This document shows, piece after piece, positions 1 through 12,211 of a stretch of 64,000 bases of DNA (its first letter is position 1; each line of letters starts with the position of its first letter). A model generated the notes under the pieces. That model did no database searches. It was given only the letters and a program-made list of their open reading frames with translations, and had not been told where the DNA came from. Position numbers and translations under genes: made by a program. Origin of the DNA: Tyto alba (taxonomy: Eukaryota; Chordata; Aves; Strigiformes; Tytonidae); NCBI RefSeq assembly GCF_018691265.1, contig NW_024881316.1:20995819-21059818 (forward strand), read 5' to 3'.

Positions 1-3000
1 TTGCTACAATGTAATAGAACCTACTTACTTAAACATTATTTCAAATTAAAAACCAAAATGAATGAAGGAAAAAAACCACACCCTGTATGTTTCCTTGTTC
101 TGTCAGGAATGAATACACAAAGAATAAATGGAAAGGCTACTTCTGAATAGAATATAGTTTCCTTTAATAACCCAGGGAGTTGTAAAGTCTCTATCTGTTG
201 CAACATGATCACAACAGTAGTCAGAAGGTCACTGAGTATAGGTGTATTAATATTTTTAGTATGACTAAAAAAGTCAGTGACAGATGAAAAATCCTCAGAT
301 GCTTGTACTTCTTTGAAGATGGTAGAAATAACTGCACAATTTTGAGTTTAGTTAACTCAAATATTATATCTAGTTTAAATAGAAAGTCATTAAATATGGA
401 TAACCAGACCAATCAAATACAATTGGAAAAGCTTCAGACCAAATACTAAACAAAATTTCCTTTAATGACAATAGAACAATATTTACATATGTAGCAATAG
501 ATTGTAGGAAAGCAGAGTGATCATCTCTTCATATGCAATTCTGAAGCATGGCATTTGCAGAATCAGTTTTTTTATATTGACTTGTGTATGCTACAAAGGC
601 ACTTCCAGCCAGTCTGTGAGTTATGGGCAGATTCATTAGCTTGTTACACAATTTTATATCAGTAATTGGTGATTTCTGTGCATTACACTGCAGTGTTTAT
701 TTTGTTTCTGTACTTTCAAAGCCTATGCTTTGAATTCTCAGTGACCCCTATGACAGTCTTGTGATTTACTTTTACATACCCATCTAGTCTGCAGTAGTTC
801 ACAGCACACAACACTGGTTTTTAAAAGCATATCACTGCATATATATCACTTTCTCAACTAAGCATTGTTAATACCTAACTACTGCAATTTATGCTACAGT
901 TTCAAATGCTGTTCTTTTTGGATTATAGCACAATCATAATATGAAGTGAGTGGAGGCATACATTTTGATCTTACTTGGTCTGCCCCAGAATTGTCTGTTT
1001 CTCCACTGACAACAAAGATAGCTACAGAAAGCAGGATACTAACTTTCATGTCTCAGTTAAATGCATAAAATCTGATGGAGAAATTCTGTGGTTTTTATTT
1101 GATTAGCAAAGAAAAAGGGGATGAGTCAAACAGTATGAACAAATGGGGAAACAGGGAATGAGAAAATGTTTGGACATTAATTCTAGCTAATTGTTAATTT
1201 TAGTCCATTGTTTCACCATCTGCTAGATACATCATGAAAGGGAATAACATCAATAGTATTCATTTATGAAGTAGCCAGTTCTGTAAAATATTTTTTTAAG
1301 GGAAAGGTACATGCTGCTTCTCTTGCAGCTGCAAAGCACACCACTGTAGTAATCTTTATTTAATGAAATATACATGAAGTATGACAAGCAGTAGAAAACA
1401 GCAAGAACATTTCCATTTCCTTCCATAGGACCAGAAGAGAGCATGAATTTTCTTTTCTTAATAGCCATGTACAGCTATGCTGTCCAGAAAAATGCTCAGT
1501 TTCATATGTATAACCACTGAAGAACTAGAAGGATTTAGAGCCAAGACTTAATAACTTTTTGCATTACTTAAGAAGAGACAGTGACACCATAAAGAAAACA
1601 GTGGAGGAATGGCAGAAAAAGAAAAAATGGGAAAAGGAGATTTGTTTCCATAAAACTGAATTGAATGATTGCAGATGAATGATTCATGGAAGATAGTCTC
1701 AGAAGATGGTATCAGCTAAGATATGAGGAATCAGAGAGACATTTTAAATTTAGTAATTAGTATTTAAAAAAAAAATGGAAAACAAAATAAGACCAAAAAA
1801 ATTAAAAATAAGAGGGCTGGAAGTAGCTGAAATAAAAACAAATCCATGCTTTGAAAAAAAACAAAAGTGAGTCTGAGAAATACCAGTTATGCATGGGAGT
1901 CTAGGGTAGCCAATGAGACTGATGAATGAGAGGTGGCTCAAATGTGACATTCTTTGTTAACCACAAACCACAGCAAATACCAAGAACAATGTTGGGCCTG
2001 AAATGGGAGACATGCCAAAGGCTCCATTAAGTCCACAAAATATATTGCTATTCATTTTTATGGAAGTGATTGGATAGTGAGGTGATGGATGAATAGACAG
2101 ATAGGTAGATAATACAACAAACAGTGATTGCTCATGGTTTGACTGTCATTATTCATATTTAGCAATCACTGTTGGATTGGTGAAGACAAAGCATGCGTCG
2201 CAATATATTGGGTTAATATTGATGAAAACATAGAGATGTAATATTTCTTTTTAGTTCTGCCTGCGCTGCCATTTCACTTACATAGTTATAAATTGTACTT
2301 ACTGAGGGAAAAAAGCACAAGGTGTTATGAAAACTTAAGTATAGACAGCATACTGAATTCACACAAACTCTGACAAGGCAAATATTAAAAATAATAGTAA
2401 TCCTAGAAAGAGGACAAATACTGTAGGAAATAATAAAAGTGATACAGTCAATAAATGTACTGCCATTCTGAGCAGCAGACTTTAAAATTCTCAACATTAA
2501 GCAAGTAAATTTTTAAAAGAAAAATAGTTTGAAATCAAATCCATGGTTTATGAGGAAAAATAAAAGGCAGATATTACCATTTTGCAGTGGTGTGATAATA
2601 ATGGCTTATGAAATCCATACAGAAGAGGAAAAAAAGAGAGAAAAAACCAGAACACTATGAAATTGAAAAAATAAGATATTGGATTTTTCCCCCTTTTTTT
2701 CTTTTCTTTTTTTTTTTTTTTTCTTTTTTTCAGTTCAGTACCTTACATTATTTCTAGCTGCAATTCCAGTCATTGTCATACTAAGAATTGTGGAAACAAA
2801 AACATCTCTTCTCCAAAATCTGTATGAGTGAAATAACTTGTCAGCTGAACTCTAGGAAACTGTGGGTAAGGCTCCAAAGTCACTGATCAGGACACCATAG
2901 GAGACAAGAATACAGCTCAGGTGTCATACATAGCTCCCTGCTTATTTACTGTGTAAGTGTAACCACACTGGAATTCTGTATACATAAATGACTTATAGTA

Positions 3001-4116
3001 GTATGTATCACATTGATGTATCCTAGTACAATATGCAGGATATATCAATAGAAATTGACTGATTAACCAAAATCAGATTTCATGAAAAGGGAAGTTTTTT
3101 CATAGCACCTACATGAAAAAAAATAGTATGCACAGTAATATAAATCATAGTACCTGAATGATTACCTGTTCATAAAAATGTTACTATGATGAGCTGTTTT
3201 ATATCCACATTGATTTTACTGCAGCTTCCCATAGGAAGATGTATAATCTCCACCTTGCTTAGTATTATAAACATCTGGTGAAATAGTTATAGAAATGAAA
3301 TAACATATTTGCCTATAAATGTTAAAAATCATTGTGGCTTGTAAATCTATATCAGAAAACCACATAGAAACCATATATTTGCAAATGTAAACCTACAAAG
3401 ACTGGTTCTTAGGGAAGTGAGGTGTGCAAATATACACGAGAGATGATCAGCAGTGACTTAACAATAACTCACTGAGGACTTGAGTACAAAAGGTAAAGCT
3501 GTGGCAATGGCATTTGCTTTCAAATTTCCAGTTAGGATGATCTGTCAATAAAAAGAAGAATTAGAAAAGTTTTACAAATCTGAGTGACCTGGAAGACTGG
3601 AGTAAAAAAGCATTAAAAGTTATACTTTTAAAGAGTTTTTTTAAAAATGATCTGTTAAAAACATAAGCTAATAGATAGAGAAGAAAACCTATGTATTTTG
3701 ACTGATCTCAAAGAAACCCACACAGAGATACCATTACAGTACCATCATGGAAAAGACAATTGTGATCTTGTGACATTTTGCTCAAGGTATTTTCAACTGA
3801 CATATGGAGGTATTTACACCGTTACAAAGTACAGTAATGAAGTAAAAAACTAAGTTGACATATATTCTGTAAAGGTCTGCCTATCCTCATGCAAGAAAAG
3901 TTAAGTTGGTCAAGTAAAGCACAAAGGAATGAAGACTAGACTTTATGAACATTTTTTTTTTTTTTTTGGTAGTTCAGCAAAATACAGCATGAACAGAAAT
4001 ATGATATTTTGTTTTCTAAATGAGGTTTGAAAGACTTCTGTAATTGTGCTACTGTGAATGTCCTGTAGAACCAAAAATTTAGCTAGTGAAACAAACAACT
4101 TGACTAACTGTAAAAT
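1..4116. other. Intronic sequence without recognised features
   Basis: This is AT-rich unique-looking sequence. Short poly(T) or pyrimidine tracts occur at 2684-2730 and 3952-3967, and a short GATG/GATA-like stretch lies near 2084-2110. No ORF resembles a known protein and no repeat family is recognised. Confidence 0.7.
2684..2730. repeat. Polypyrimidine tract (T-rich low complexity)
   Basis: This is an almost uninterrupted run of T and C ending just before CAGTTCAG. It looks like a poly(A) tail read from the other strand, but no retrocopy was recognised next to it. It also resembles a splice acceptor tract by composition only. Confidence 0.8.
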
Positions 4117-4593
4117 GAATCACAGAATGGTTTAGGTTGAAAAGAACCTCTGGAGTTCATCAGGTCCAAATCCTCGGCTCAAGCAGGGACATCTAGAGCC
4201 AGTTGTCTAGGACCATGTCCAGATGGCTTTTGAAGGTCTACAAGGATGGAGACTTCACAACTTCTCTGGGCAACTTGTATTTTCTTTGCATACCCCCTTC
4301 AGGTATTTACATTGATGAGATCCTCTGATCACCCTCCCCCATACCCCAGCATTCTCTTCTCTAGGCTCAGCTTTCTCAGTCTTTCCTCATAGAAGAGATG
4401 CTTCAGTCTGTTAATCATTTTAGTGGCCTTTTGTTGGACTCTCTCCAGTATGTCCATGCCTCTCTTATACTGGGGAGCACAGAACTGGGCACAGTACTCC
4501 AGCTGTGGCCTTGGTACTAGTGTTGAGTAGAGAGAAAGGATCACTTCCCTCAGCCTGCTGGCAACTTTCCTCTGACCATAGCCCAGGATAATG

Positions 4594-5034
4594 TTAACCT
4601 TTGTGGTAAAAGGAAAATTGCTGGTGCATGTTCAACTTGGTGTCCACCAGGACCCCCAGGTTCTTCTCTGCAAAGCTGCTTTCCAGCTGGTCAGCCTCCA
4701 GCATGTGCTTTTTCTTGAGGTTATTCCACTCCAGGCGCAGGATTTGGCATGTCCCCTCATTGAACTTCATAAGGTTAATGTCAGCCCATTTCTTAAGCTT
4801 GTCAAAGTCCCTCTGGGTGGCAGCACAACTGGCTGGTGTATCAGCCATTCCTCCATTTTTTGTGTCTTCTGCAAACATGTTGAGGGCACGCTCTACTCCA
4901 TCAGTCAGATCATTAATGAAGACGTTAAACAGGACTGGACGCATTACTATTGACCCCTGGGGTACACTGTTGGTTATTGGCCTCCAAGTAGACTTCATGT
5001 CTTGGATCATCTCCATCTGGCCCTGACCATTCAT
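4594..5034 (-). pseudogene. CR1 ORF2 fragment: reverse transcriptase core with altered FADD box
   Basis: This is a 146-codon open stretch of CR1 reverse transcriptase: NSVPQGSIV, then LFNVFINDLTDGVE, then FAEDTK where active copies have FADDTK, then DLDKLKKWA-like sequence. The Asp-to-Glu change falls in the catalytic metal-binding motif and, with flanking stops, indicates a dead copy. Confidence 0.85.
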
Positions 5035-5938
5035 CCAGTTTTCAGTTCACCTCACTGTCTGCTCCTCCAGTCCACACTTCATCAGCTTTTTCATGAGGAT
5101 CTTGTGGGAGATCATGCCAAAAGACTTTCTAATGTCAAGGTAGACATTATACACTACTCTCCCCTCATCTACCATGCCGGTCATTTAATTGTAGAAGGTT
5201 ATCAGGTTGGTCAAGCATGATTTCCCTTTTATGAATCCATGCTGTCTACTCCTGATCACTTTTGTGTCCTTCATGTGCCTGGAAATAGTTTTCAGGATTA
5301 GCTGTTCCATCTCCTTTGTAAGGATTGAGGTGAGGGTCACTAGCCTGTAGTCCCACAGGTCTTCCTTCTTAACCTTCTTGAAGATAGGAGTGACATTTTA
5401 TTTCCTCCAGTCTTCAGACACTTCTCACAATTGCCATGATTCTTCAAAGATTATTTGGAGTGGCCTCGAAATGGCAGCCAGATCTCAACATTTATGGGTG
5501 TGTCTAATCAGGACCCATGGGATTTTGTTTGTTCAGTTTGCTTAAGTATTCCATGGCTTGATCCTCTTCCACCTTCCTCCTTACTTTTTCCCTGGTGTCC
5601 GTAGTCTGGGATTCCTGAAAGATGTTCTTGTTAGTAAACTGACATGAAGAGAACATTCAGTACCTCAAACTTTTTCATGTCCAGTGTCACCACATCCCCT
5701 GCCCCATTCATCAGTGGGCCCACATTTTCCCTACCCTTCTTTTTGTCACCTATGTACTTATAGAAGCCCTTCTTGTTGCCTTTGACATCCCTGCCAGATT
5801 TAATTATATCGGGGCTTTGGCTTTCCTAACTCTGTTTCCATGTGCTCAGATGGTGTCTCTGTATTCCTCCCAAGTTACCTGCCCCTGCTTCCACCTTCTA
5901 TATCCTTCCCTTTTATGTTTTGGTTTTGCCATGAGCTC

Positions 5939-6274
5939 CTAGTTCATCCATGTAGGCTTCCTGGAATTTTTGCCTGACTTCCTGCTGATTGGGATGAAGC
6001 ACTCTTGAATGTGTAAGAGGTGTTGCTTGAATATTAATGAGCTTTCCTGGGCTTCTTCTCCCTCCAGGGCCTTATCCCAGGGGTCTCTTCTAAGCAGATC
6101 CTTGAAGAGTCCAGTTTTTGCTCTCCTCAAATCCAGTGTTTTGATCTTTCTTTTTTCCCTTCTCTCTGCTCTCAGGATCGTGAAGTACATAATTTCATGA
6201 TCACTGCAGCCAAACCTGCCTTCAGCTTTCAAATTCCCAATGAGCTTATCCTTGTTTGTGAGTATGAGGTCCAC
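5939..6274 (-). pseudogene. CR1 ORF2 fragment: C-terminal part of the endonuclease domain
   Basis: This is a 111-codon open stretch inside the CR1 copy. It begins DLILTNKDK and contains GCSDHE, the region carrying the last catalytic His of the APE-type endonuclease, then LDLRRAKTGLFKDLL typical of CR1. It is bounded by stops and frameshifts and is a remnant, not a working gene. Confidence 0.85.
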
Positions 6275-7128
6275 CAGAACTACCTGTCCTCATTAACCCC
6301 TCTTTGTCTTGAGTCAGGAAGTTGTCATTAATGCTCACCAAGATTCTCTTGGATTGATTATGCCCTGATATGTTGTTCCTCCAGCAGATAAGTCTGGTTG
6401 AAGTTCACCATGAGGACGTGGTTCTGTGATTGTGAGACTGCTTCTAGCCATCTGGAAAATGCACCATCCACTTGTTCTTCCCGGTCTGAAAGAATATAGC
6501 AGACACACACTATAGTCATCCATATCACTCTGCTCTTTCATCTTCATACATAAGCTCTCACTCAGTTCATCATCCATACCCAGGTGGAGTTCCATGCATT
6601 CAAGCTGTTTTCTCTCATAGAGAACAACTCCTCAACCTTGTCTTCCCTGTCCTTCCTAAAGAGCCTGCATTCCTCCATTGAAACACTCGCTATATGAGCC
6701 ATCTCACCAAGTCTTTCTGATTTCAACAAGATTATAGACCTGCAACAGCATACAGATCTCTAGTTCCTTATGTTATACCCCATGCTGTGTGCATTTGTGC
6801 ACAGGTACTTCAGAGAAACACCCCAGCATGCTGATTGCACAAAAAGGGGCTGTTGTTCTTTTTCCATAGTAATGTTTTGTAGCTACTTCCTTGCTTTCAA
6901 ATGATGGAGGTGATCCTGCTTAAGCCACATTTCATTGTTTTTGTGTTCTCTTTCATTCACATCACTTCAGGCATTTGTCAACCCTGTCCATCACGCCCTT
7001 ACAAGCTGCTGGTAACCCTCTCCCTCTCCCACTTGTTTCTGTTTTAAAGCCCTCCTTACCAAGTCAGCCATCCTACTGGCAATAATACCTTTGCCCTTCA
7101 TATCCAAATGGATCTAATTACTCACAAA

Positions 7129-9302
7129 ATGTAACTTGTTCATGGTTATAAAAATAAATATGCAACATACTGCTTCAAGAGGGCATGGGAATCTTCAGTC
7201 CAAGAAGTCCTTTTAGTTCATGTGTTCCCATGTAGCAACTGTAACTTTTATTTATCAACAGAAGGTTGCTAGTTGCCTACATTTGTAACAACGAGACAAC
7301 TGGAAAAGCACTACTCATTTTGGCTTGATATTTTGTTTAGTCTAAGATCTCCAATACAACTTTTGCCACTCTTATGTCCCAGTTTCTCAGGAAGGCAACT
7401 CAAATTCACTGGTTCCCAAGTCAGGATTAAGGTGAAACGACACCAGGGGTTCTTCAATTCAAACCCCTCAACTTTTATCTGTTCACAACAAATATCGACG
7501 TGAAACTTTATCATTAAGCCTTGCAACCTTTGCAGCAAGTGGTAAACCCCATAACTTTCAACGACAAACTGCAAATCTTACAATGCACACCAACAAGCTG
7601 CAAAATAAACATGCCCTGACAAGCCTTAAATATGTCCCAAAAAGGCCTTTCTGTATGTGCAGGGATATAGGGATAAAAAATGAGAGAGAAAATGAGAGAT
7701 AAAGAGGAAATGAGGGTGAGAAAGGAAGGGAGAGAGACAAAAAGAAAAGTTTTCAGCAGTCCTAGTTCCAGTCTTGGTCCAGCCAGCCTAAAGGTCCAGC
7801 TCTGGAGGAATGCTGTTGCTCAGGGCTTCAACTTGCATTCTTTTCTAATCTCTTGCATCTCCTCTGAGTGGGTACTCATACCCATTAGGCTAATTAAATG
7901 TCACATGTAGTCTATGCTTCTAGAGTTTCTTGGTTTTGGTGCATGGGTAGTTTGTACCTCCAGAGTTTTCTGGAAATGAGTCAGTGGGCTTGGGAGTCAT
8001 CATGGAGTTACATCCCCCTCCCTGCAGGTATGACTAGTGTCTGACCGTTCTCAGAATCATGAAAACAGCTTCTCTATTGGCTCTTTACAAATTTGTTAAA
8101 GATAGGGAAGTTTAGAGTCAGAAAATGGTGATCCCACCTCTGTGGGACCCTCTCTTCTTGCTGCATTTTCCCATTACAGCCCCAGTGTTTACACAGAGAC
8201 AGTTTATTTTACCAAAGTTGACTATCGGATGTTTGAAACATTAACTGTGATTTTGTGAGACCATCACAGCCACCAAGTAGCATTATGTTTTCAGTATAAT
8301 GTGCTCCTGTTATTACCATTTAATATTATCAATTCAGCTCACTCTAACATTCTCATGAGTCCTCAATAAATACTAATTGAAAAAAGGAATTCTGAAAGGG
8401 CAGTTGAAATTATTGGAGAGAAAAAAAATACTGAAAAAGAAGACTAAATTATACAACAAAAGAAGAATGTTATAGGCTTATCTGTAGAAAAACAAGGATA
8501 ATCTAAGAATTTGTTGATGTAGAATAAACTAGGAATTATTTAAGAATTTATTAATCTTTATTAAAGAAGCACAAAATAGATGAAGATATTTTGTTAACAT
8601 ACAAAATAAATAAATAAGTAATAACAGAAGGTTAATATGCTAATCTAGTTGCTATGGTAACCATAAGAAGTAAAAGGCAATGATGTCACTGCTGACTTTT
8701 ACTCTGTAGTAAAATAAATAAGTTAGTATTTCCTGGCAGGAGTCACTCTGTATCATATTCATAAGTTGTAATGGGGTTAGTTATGTCTTTAAAGCCTTTA
8801 CACCAGACTACCTAATGTCTACTATATGCCAGAGAAATTAACAGCAGCACAGATGATAACAAGGTAAATACTTTCTTAATGTGAATGTGTTATTTCACTT
8901 GGCTTCATCCCCATGAATTAAACTTGTGCTGGCTTTCTTCACATAGTAGGTCGGACTTACAAAACCAACCTTAAATCACATCATCAACATCCAGGCAGAA
9001 ATGGTAGGAGTTATATTTGCTTAGCTAATTTGATTACAGCATATATGTTACTAGGCTTTTCCAGAAGAATTAAAAAATATATGGTTAAAAAAAAAATGGG
9101 ACTATTCCACAGACATTTTGTTCCACAAAAATTAGATAGATTGGTCTACATTTCACCACCACAACTCCTGTAATTTTGCTCATTCTGAATAAAATAAGCT
9201 TTTTTATTTTTTTCCCAAATCTCTTTTTTTGCCAGACTTCCACCAGAATATCCTAAATCTCAAAGAGCTTCCTATGTTTCTTTAGGCAGGTAGGCTTTGC
9301 AG
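7129..9302. other. Intronic sequence; possible unclassified old repeat at about 7560-8210
   Basis: Purine-rich GAGA sequence lies at 7680-7760. It is followed by a stretch of higher G+C (about 7765-8210) with phrases such as a CCAGCCAGCC-like run and TGGGACCCTCTC, which resembles a worn LTR or interspersed repeat that I cannot assign. The remainder (8210-9302) is AT-rich with nothing recognised. Confidence 0.4.
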
Positions 9303-10306
9303 TGTCCTGGGTTTGAATGAGTTGTGGGGTTTTTTTGGTAGCAGGGGAGGGGGACCCCTGTGAGAATCTTCTTGAAGCATCCTCTGCTCCAAGTCAGCCC
9401 CACCTCTGCACCAAGGCTGAGCCAATCAGCTGCACCACTGTGATAATTTATTTAAGAAGGGATGTGGTGAAGAGGAGTTGTGCTTGTGGGAAGGAGTTGA
9501 GGCAGCTGCGTGAACACCAAAGTCAGTGGAGGAATGGAGAAAGAAAGGAGGGGGGAGGTGTACCAGGGCAGAGACCCCCCTGTATCCTGTGGTGAGACGG
9601 CAGGGCGGCCACCCTCTTCCACCTGTGAAGATCTATAGTAGAGCAGACACTGATATATGGCCTGTGAGGTGTTTCACATGGTTGATCAAGGTGATTGTGC
9701 CTGAAGAAGGCCGGGATCTTGTGGAAAAAAGTAGGCCCCGCTGTTGTAATTCAGCGTTGGAGGATTGCAGCATGCAGGGGTGTCCCACACCAGAGCAGAT
9801 CAGGAAGGGCTGAAGCCCGTGGGAGGGACTCCAGATGGATGAAAGTTGTAGAGGACTGTATCCTGTGAGAGGGGGACCATGCTGGATCAGGGGGAAAAAG
9901 TTCCAGAAGATCCCCCCACCGAAGATGGAAAAAGCAGTAGCACTGACTGCACCCCCCATTCCCTGCCCCCTGTGCCACTGTGGGGAGGAGGTAGATATAT
10001 TGGGAGCAGAGCTGACCCCAGGAAGAAGGGAGGGGTGTGGGTAAGGTGTTCTCAAGATGTGGCAATGCTTCTCACTGTCCTACTCTGTTAAGTGTTGTTA
10101 GTGTCTGTAATAAATGTGTGTTCTTTTTCTCTTCCCCTAATGAGTCTGCTTTTTGCCCGTGACCATAATGGGTCATTTGTCCCTCCCTGTCTTATCTCGA
10201 GCCCCAAGCCTGGCTTATGTTTTTCCCTTCTTATTGCTGGGGGGGGGAAAGGGAGGAGTGAGCAGCTCTGTGGTGCTCAGTTGTCCTCTGAGCTCAAACC
10301 ATGAAA
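9303..10306 (+). mobile_element. Solo LTR, family A (~1 kb, ERVL-like), + orientation
   Basis: It begins TGTCCTGGGTTTGA and ends near CTCAAACCATGAAA, where the sister copy at 26969 ends TGACA. A TATA-like GATAATTTATTTAAG lies near 9441 and AATAAA at 10109-10114, which set the orientation. Flanking 5-mers are TGCAG (9298-9302) and TCCAG (10307-10311), 4 of 5 matching, consistent with an old 5-bp target duplication. The several open frames in this G+C-rich LTR do not resemble proteins. The same family occurs at 14368, 16877, 26969 and, truncated, at 57150. Confidence 0.85.
10109..10114 (+). promoter_or_regulatory. Polyadenylation signal of family A LTR
   Basis: AATAAA sits about 200 bases before the LTR end. 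The same site is kept on the complementary strand at 27131-27136 (TTTATT) and is AATAAG in the 16877 copy (17788-17793). Confidence 0.6.
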
Positions 10307-11633
10307 TCCAGGAATGTATTTACAGAGCCATTACTAATTCAGTATGGGAAGATTCAGTTTTGTGTCTTCATGAGAAATTTCTCTCATTTTTGTAGCCATT
10401 GGAATTTGTATCTATAGTAATTTATGGTACTGTTTTGTAGCCAATTAGTACAATAAATGCCATAAAAATATTTTGTACTTTTCACTGCAATAACTTTGAA
10501 TGGTGTCTTTTGCCCATGCAGTTTGAATTAGTGTTTTCCTGAAGGCCTTGACAATATCAATATAGGTTCTCTGACTCAGAAAATCATCCTTAGCCTTTAG
10601 TTTTCCATATTGTGGTGGTACTGCTGTCACTTTATTACATATTTATTTTGAGCATGTCTGTGTAATATTTCATCAGCCTTCTTTTCAGCCATTTATGTAT
10701 ATATTATATGGCCAATGAAAATAGATTTGAGCAATCTATTATCTGACATACTTATGTCTGGACCAGCGTATGTGTGCTTAAAGAAGCATACAGCTGTGCT
10801 GCTGATCTCAATATTCAAAACTATATTATGTCACTTTATATCAGCAAAATCATTCATACAGACTCATGTGGAAAGCATTGAGATGTTTATTCTGATGACT
10901 GCAAGGTTCTTAACTTCCGCACATTACAGTAAACAGGTTTTGAAAAATGAATAGAACACACTTTCATTAAAATATTTTTTTTTCCTCTTTAATACAGAGA
11001 TGAGTCTTTAAAGTCCCAAAATAGAACTTGAATTCATCTGTATGGTCATCCATGTATATTTTATCAGTTATATTGTCAATCTAGTTAAATTCTCCCACAG
11101 ATTTTTCAGTTATTCAGTGGCAATGCACAGTTCTAACTGACGTTTCAACATTTTCGAGCTTTTCAGTGTTGGAAAGTTGGATGAGGACCTTAATTTCATT
11201 TATGTTGAGATGCATGTTTAATTGCTTGTTCTTATGATCTAAAGAATTGATGATATATGGCATACATCTTAATATGTGCATAATCATTGACAAAGTACAG
11301 CAATTATATAAATTTTAATTTACCACAAAACCTCTCTCACATATATTCTGACAAATACAAATTCCCTTACACCAACTAAGTGCAACCTACAGGTTTGCTA
11401 TTGCACTGTCATTTTTGGTCACTGAAAGACCTAAACAGTGCACTTTAAACAAGGACCTGTGCCCTCATCCATTATTAAATAAAATAAATATATTTGAAAA
11501 CTTGTCTAAATAATGATTTTTTTCCTAAAGCCTTCAGAGAACCTGATAGCTGATAGTACTGAAAGTTTTGGATTGACTACATAATATTTTTGTTACATCT
11601 CCCTTGTTATACAAATCATATCAACTTGATCAG
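10307..11633. other. Intronic sequence without recognised features
   Basis: AT-rich sequence between two LTRs. Short open frames at 10445-10630 (-) and 10715-10954 (+) show no known protein similarity and no codon structure to support them. Confidence 0.65.
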
Positions 11634-12211
11634 TGTTGTGGTTTAACCCCAGTAGGCAGTGAAGCCCCACACAGTGGCTTGCTCACTCCCTACTGGCGAG
11701 ATGGGGGAGAGAATCAGAAGGGTAAAAGTGAGAAAACTCATGGTTTGAGATAAAGACAATTTAATAGGGAAAGTTAAAGCTGTCCACAAAAGCAAAGCAA
11801 AACAAGGAATTAATTCATCACTTCCCATGGGCAGGCAGGTGTTCAGCCATCTCCAGGATAGCAGGGTTCCATCACATGTAACAGTTACTTGTTAAGACAG
11901 ATGCCATAACTCTGAATGTCCCCCCTTTCTTCTTCTTCCCCACAGCTGTTATTACTGAGCATGACATCACATGTTATGGAGTATACCTTTGGTCAGTCAG
12001 GGTTAGCTCTCTCGGCTGCGTCCCCTCCCAAATTCTTGTACACCCCCAGCTCACTCATTGCTGGGGTGGGGTGAGAAGCAGAAAAAGCCTTGGCTCTGTG
12101 TAAGAACTGCTCAGCTGTATTATCAACACCATTTTCTGCACAAATCCAAAACACACCACCATGCTACTTATTATGAAGAAAATTAACTCTATCCCAGCCA
12201 AAAACAGTACA
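11634..12211 (-). mobile_element. Solo LTR, family B (578 bp, ERVL-like), - orientation
   Basis: The + strand starts TGTTGTGGTTTAACCCC and ends AACAGTACA. It is flanked by a perfect 5-bp duplication, ATCAG at 11629-11633 and 12212-12216. Read on the - strand it contains TTTGGCTGGGATAGAGTTAATTTTC near its start, a TGATGTCA box and ATTAAA (complement of 11759-11764) before the end, the normal LTR order. The 5-bp duplication is typical of ERVL-type elements. No internal retroviral sequence is present. Confidence 0.92.
11962..11969 (-). promoter_or_regulatory. CRE/ATF-like TGATGTCA box in LTR promoter
   Basis: On the - strand the context is CATGTGATGTCATGCTCAG. The same box and context recur at 26136-26143 in the LTR at 25881, so it is a family feature. 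It resembles the CREB/ATF site TGACGTCA after loss of the CpG. Confidence 0.45.

Larger units (their letters stand above)
4117..7128 (-). mobile_element. CR1 LINE, about 3 kb, decayed (ORF1 end, endonuclease, reverse transcriptase, 3' tail)
   Basis: Read on the - strand this is the longest CR1 copy in the window. Near 7050-7120 it still reads HLDMKGKGIIASRMADL, which matches my recollection of the C-terminal part of the CR1 ORF1 esterase-like domain, with an in-frame stop just before it. Near 6781-6810 it reads KYLCTNAHSM, the start of the ORF2 endonuclease. At 5939-6274 it has the end of the endonuclease (LILTNKDKL, GCSDHE). At 4594-5034 it has reverse transcriptase with PQGS and LFNVFINDL. 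The usual FADD box reads FAED here. Many stops and frameshifts break it. The 3' end near 4117 has the CR1 form AGAATGGTTTAGGTTG (complement). Full CR1 is about 4.5 kb, so it is 5'-truncated. The 5' boundary is uncertain by tens of bases. Confidence 0.9.

Noticed and set aside
2684..2733. Polypyrimidine tract followed by CAG as a splice acceptor
   Set aside because: No open EGF-like coding sequence follows CAG, so no exon can be supported.
9317..10395. Cluster of overlapping open frames on both strands
   Set aside because: All are in or at the edge of the family A LTR at 9303. The same frames recur in sister copies with stops and shifts, so they are not genes.
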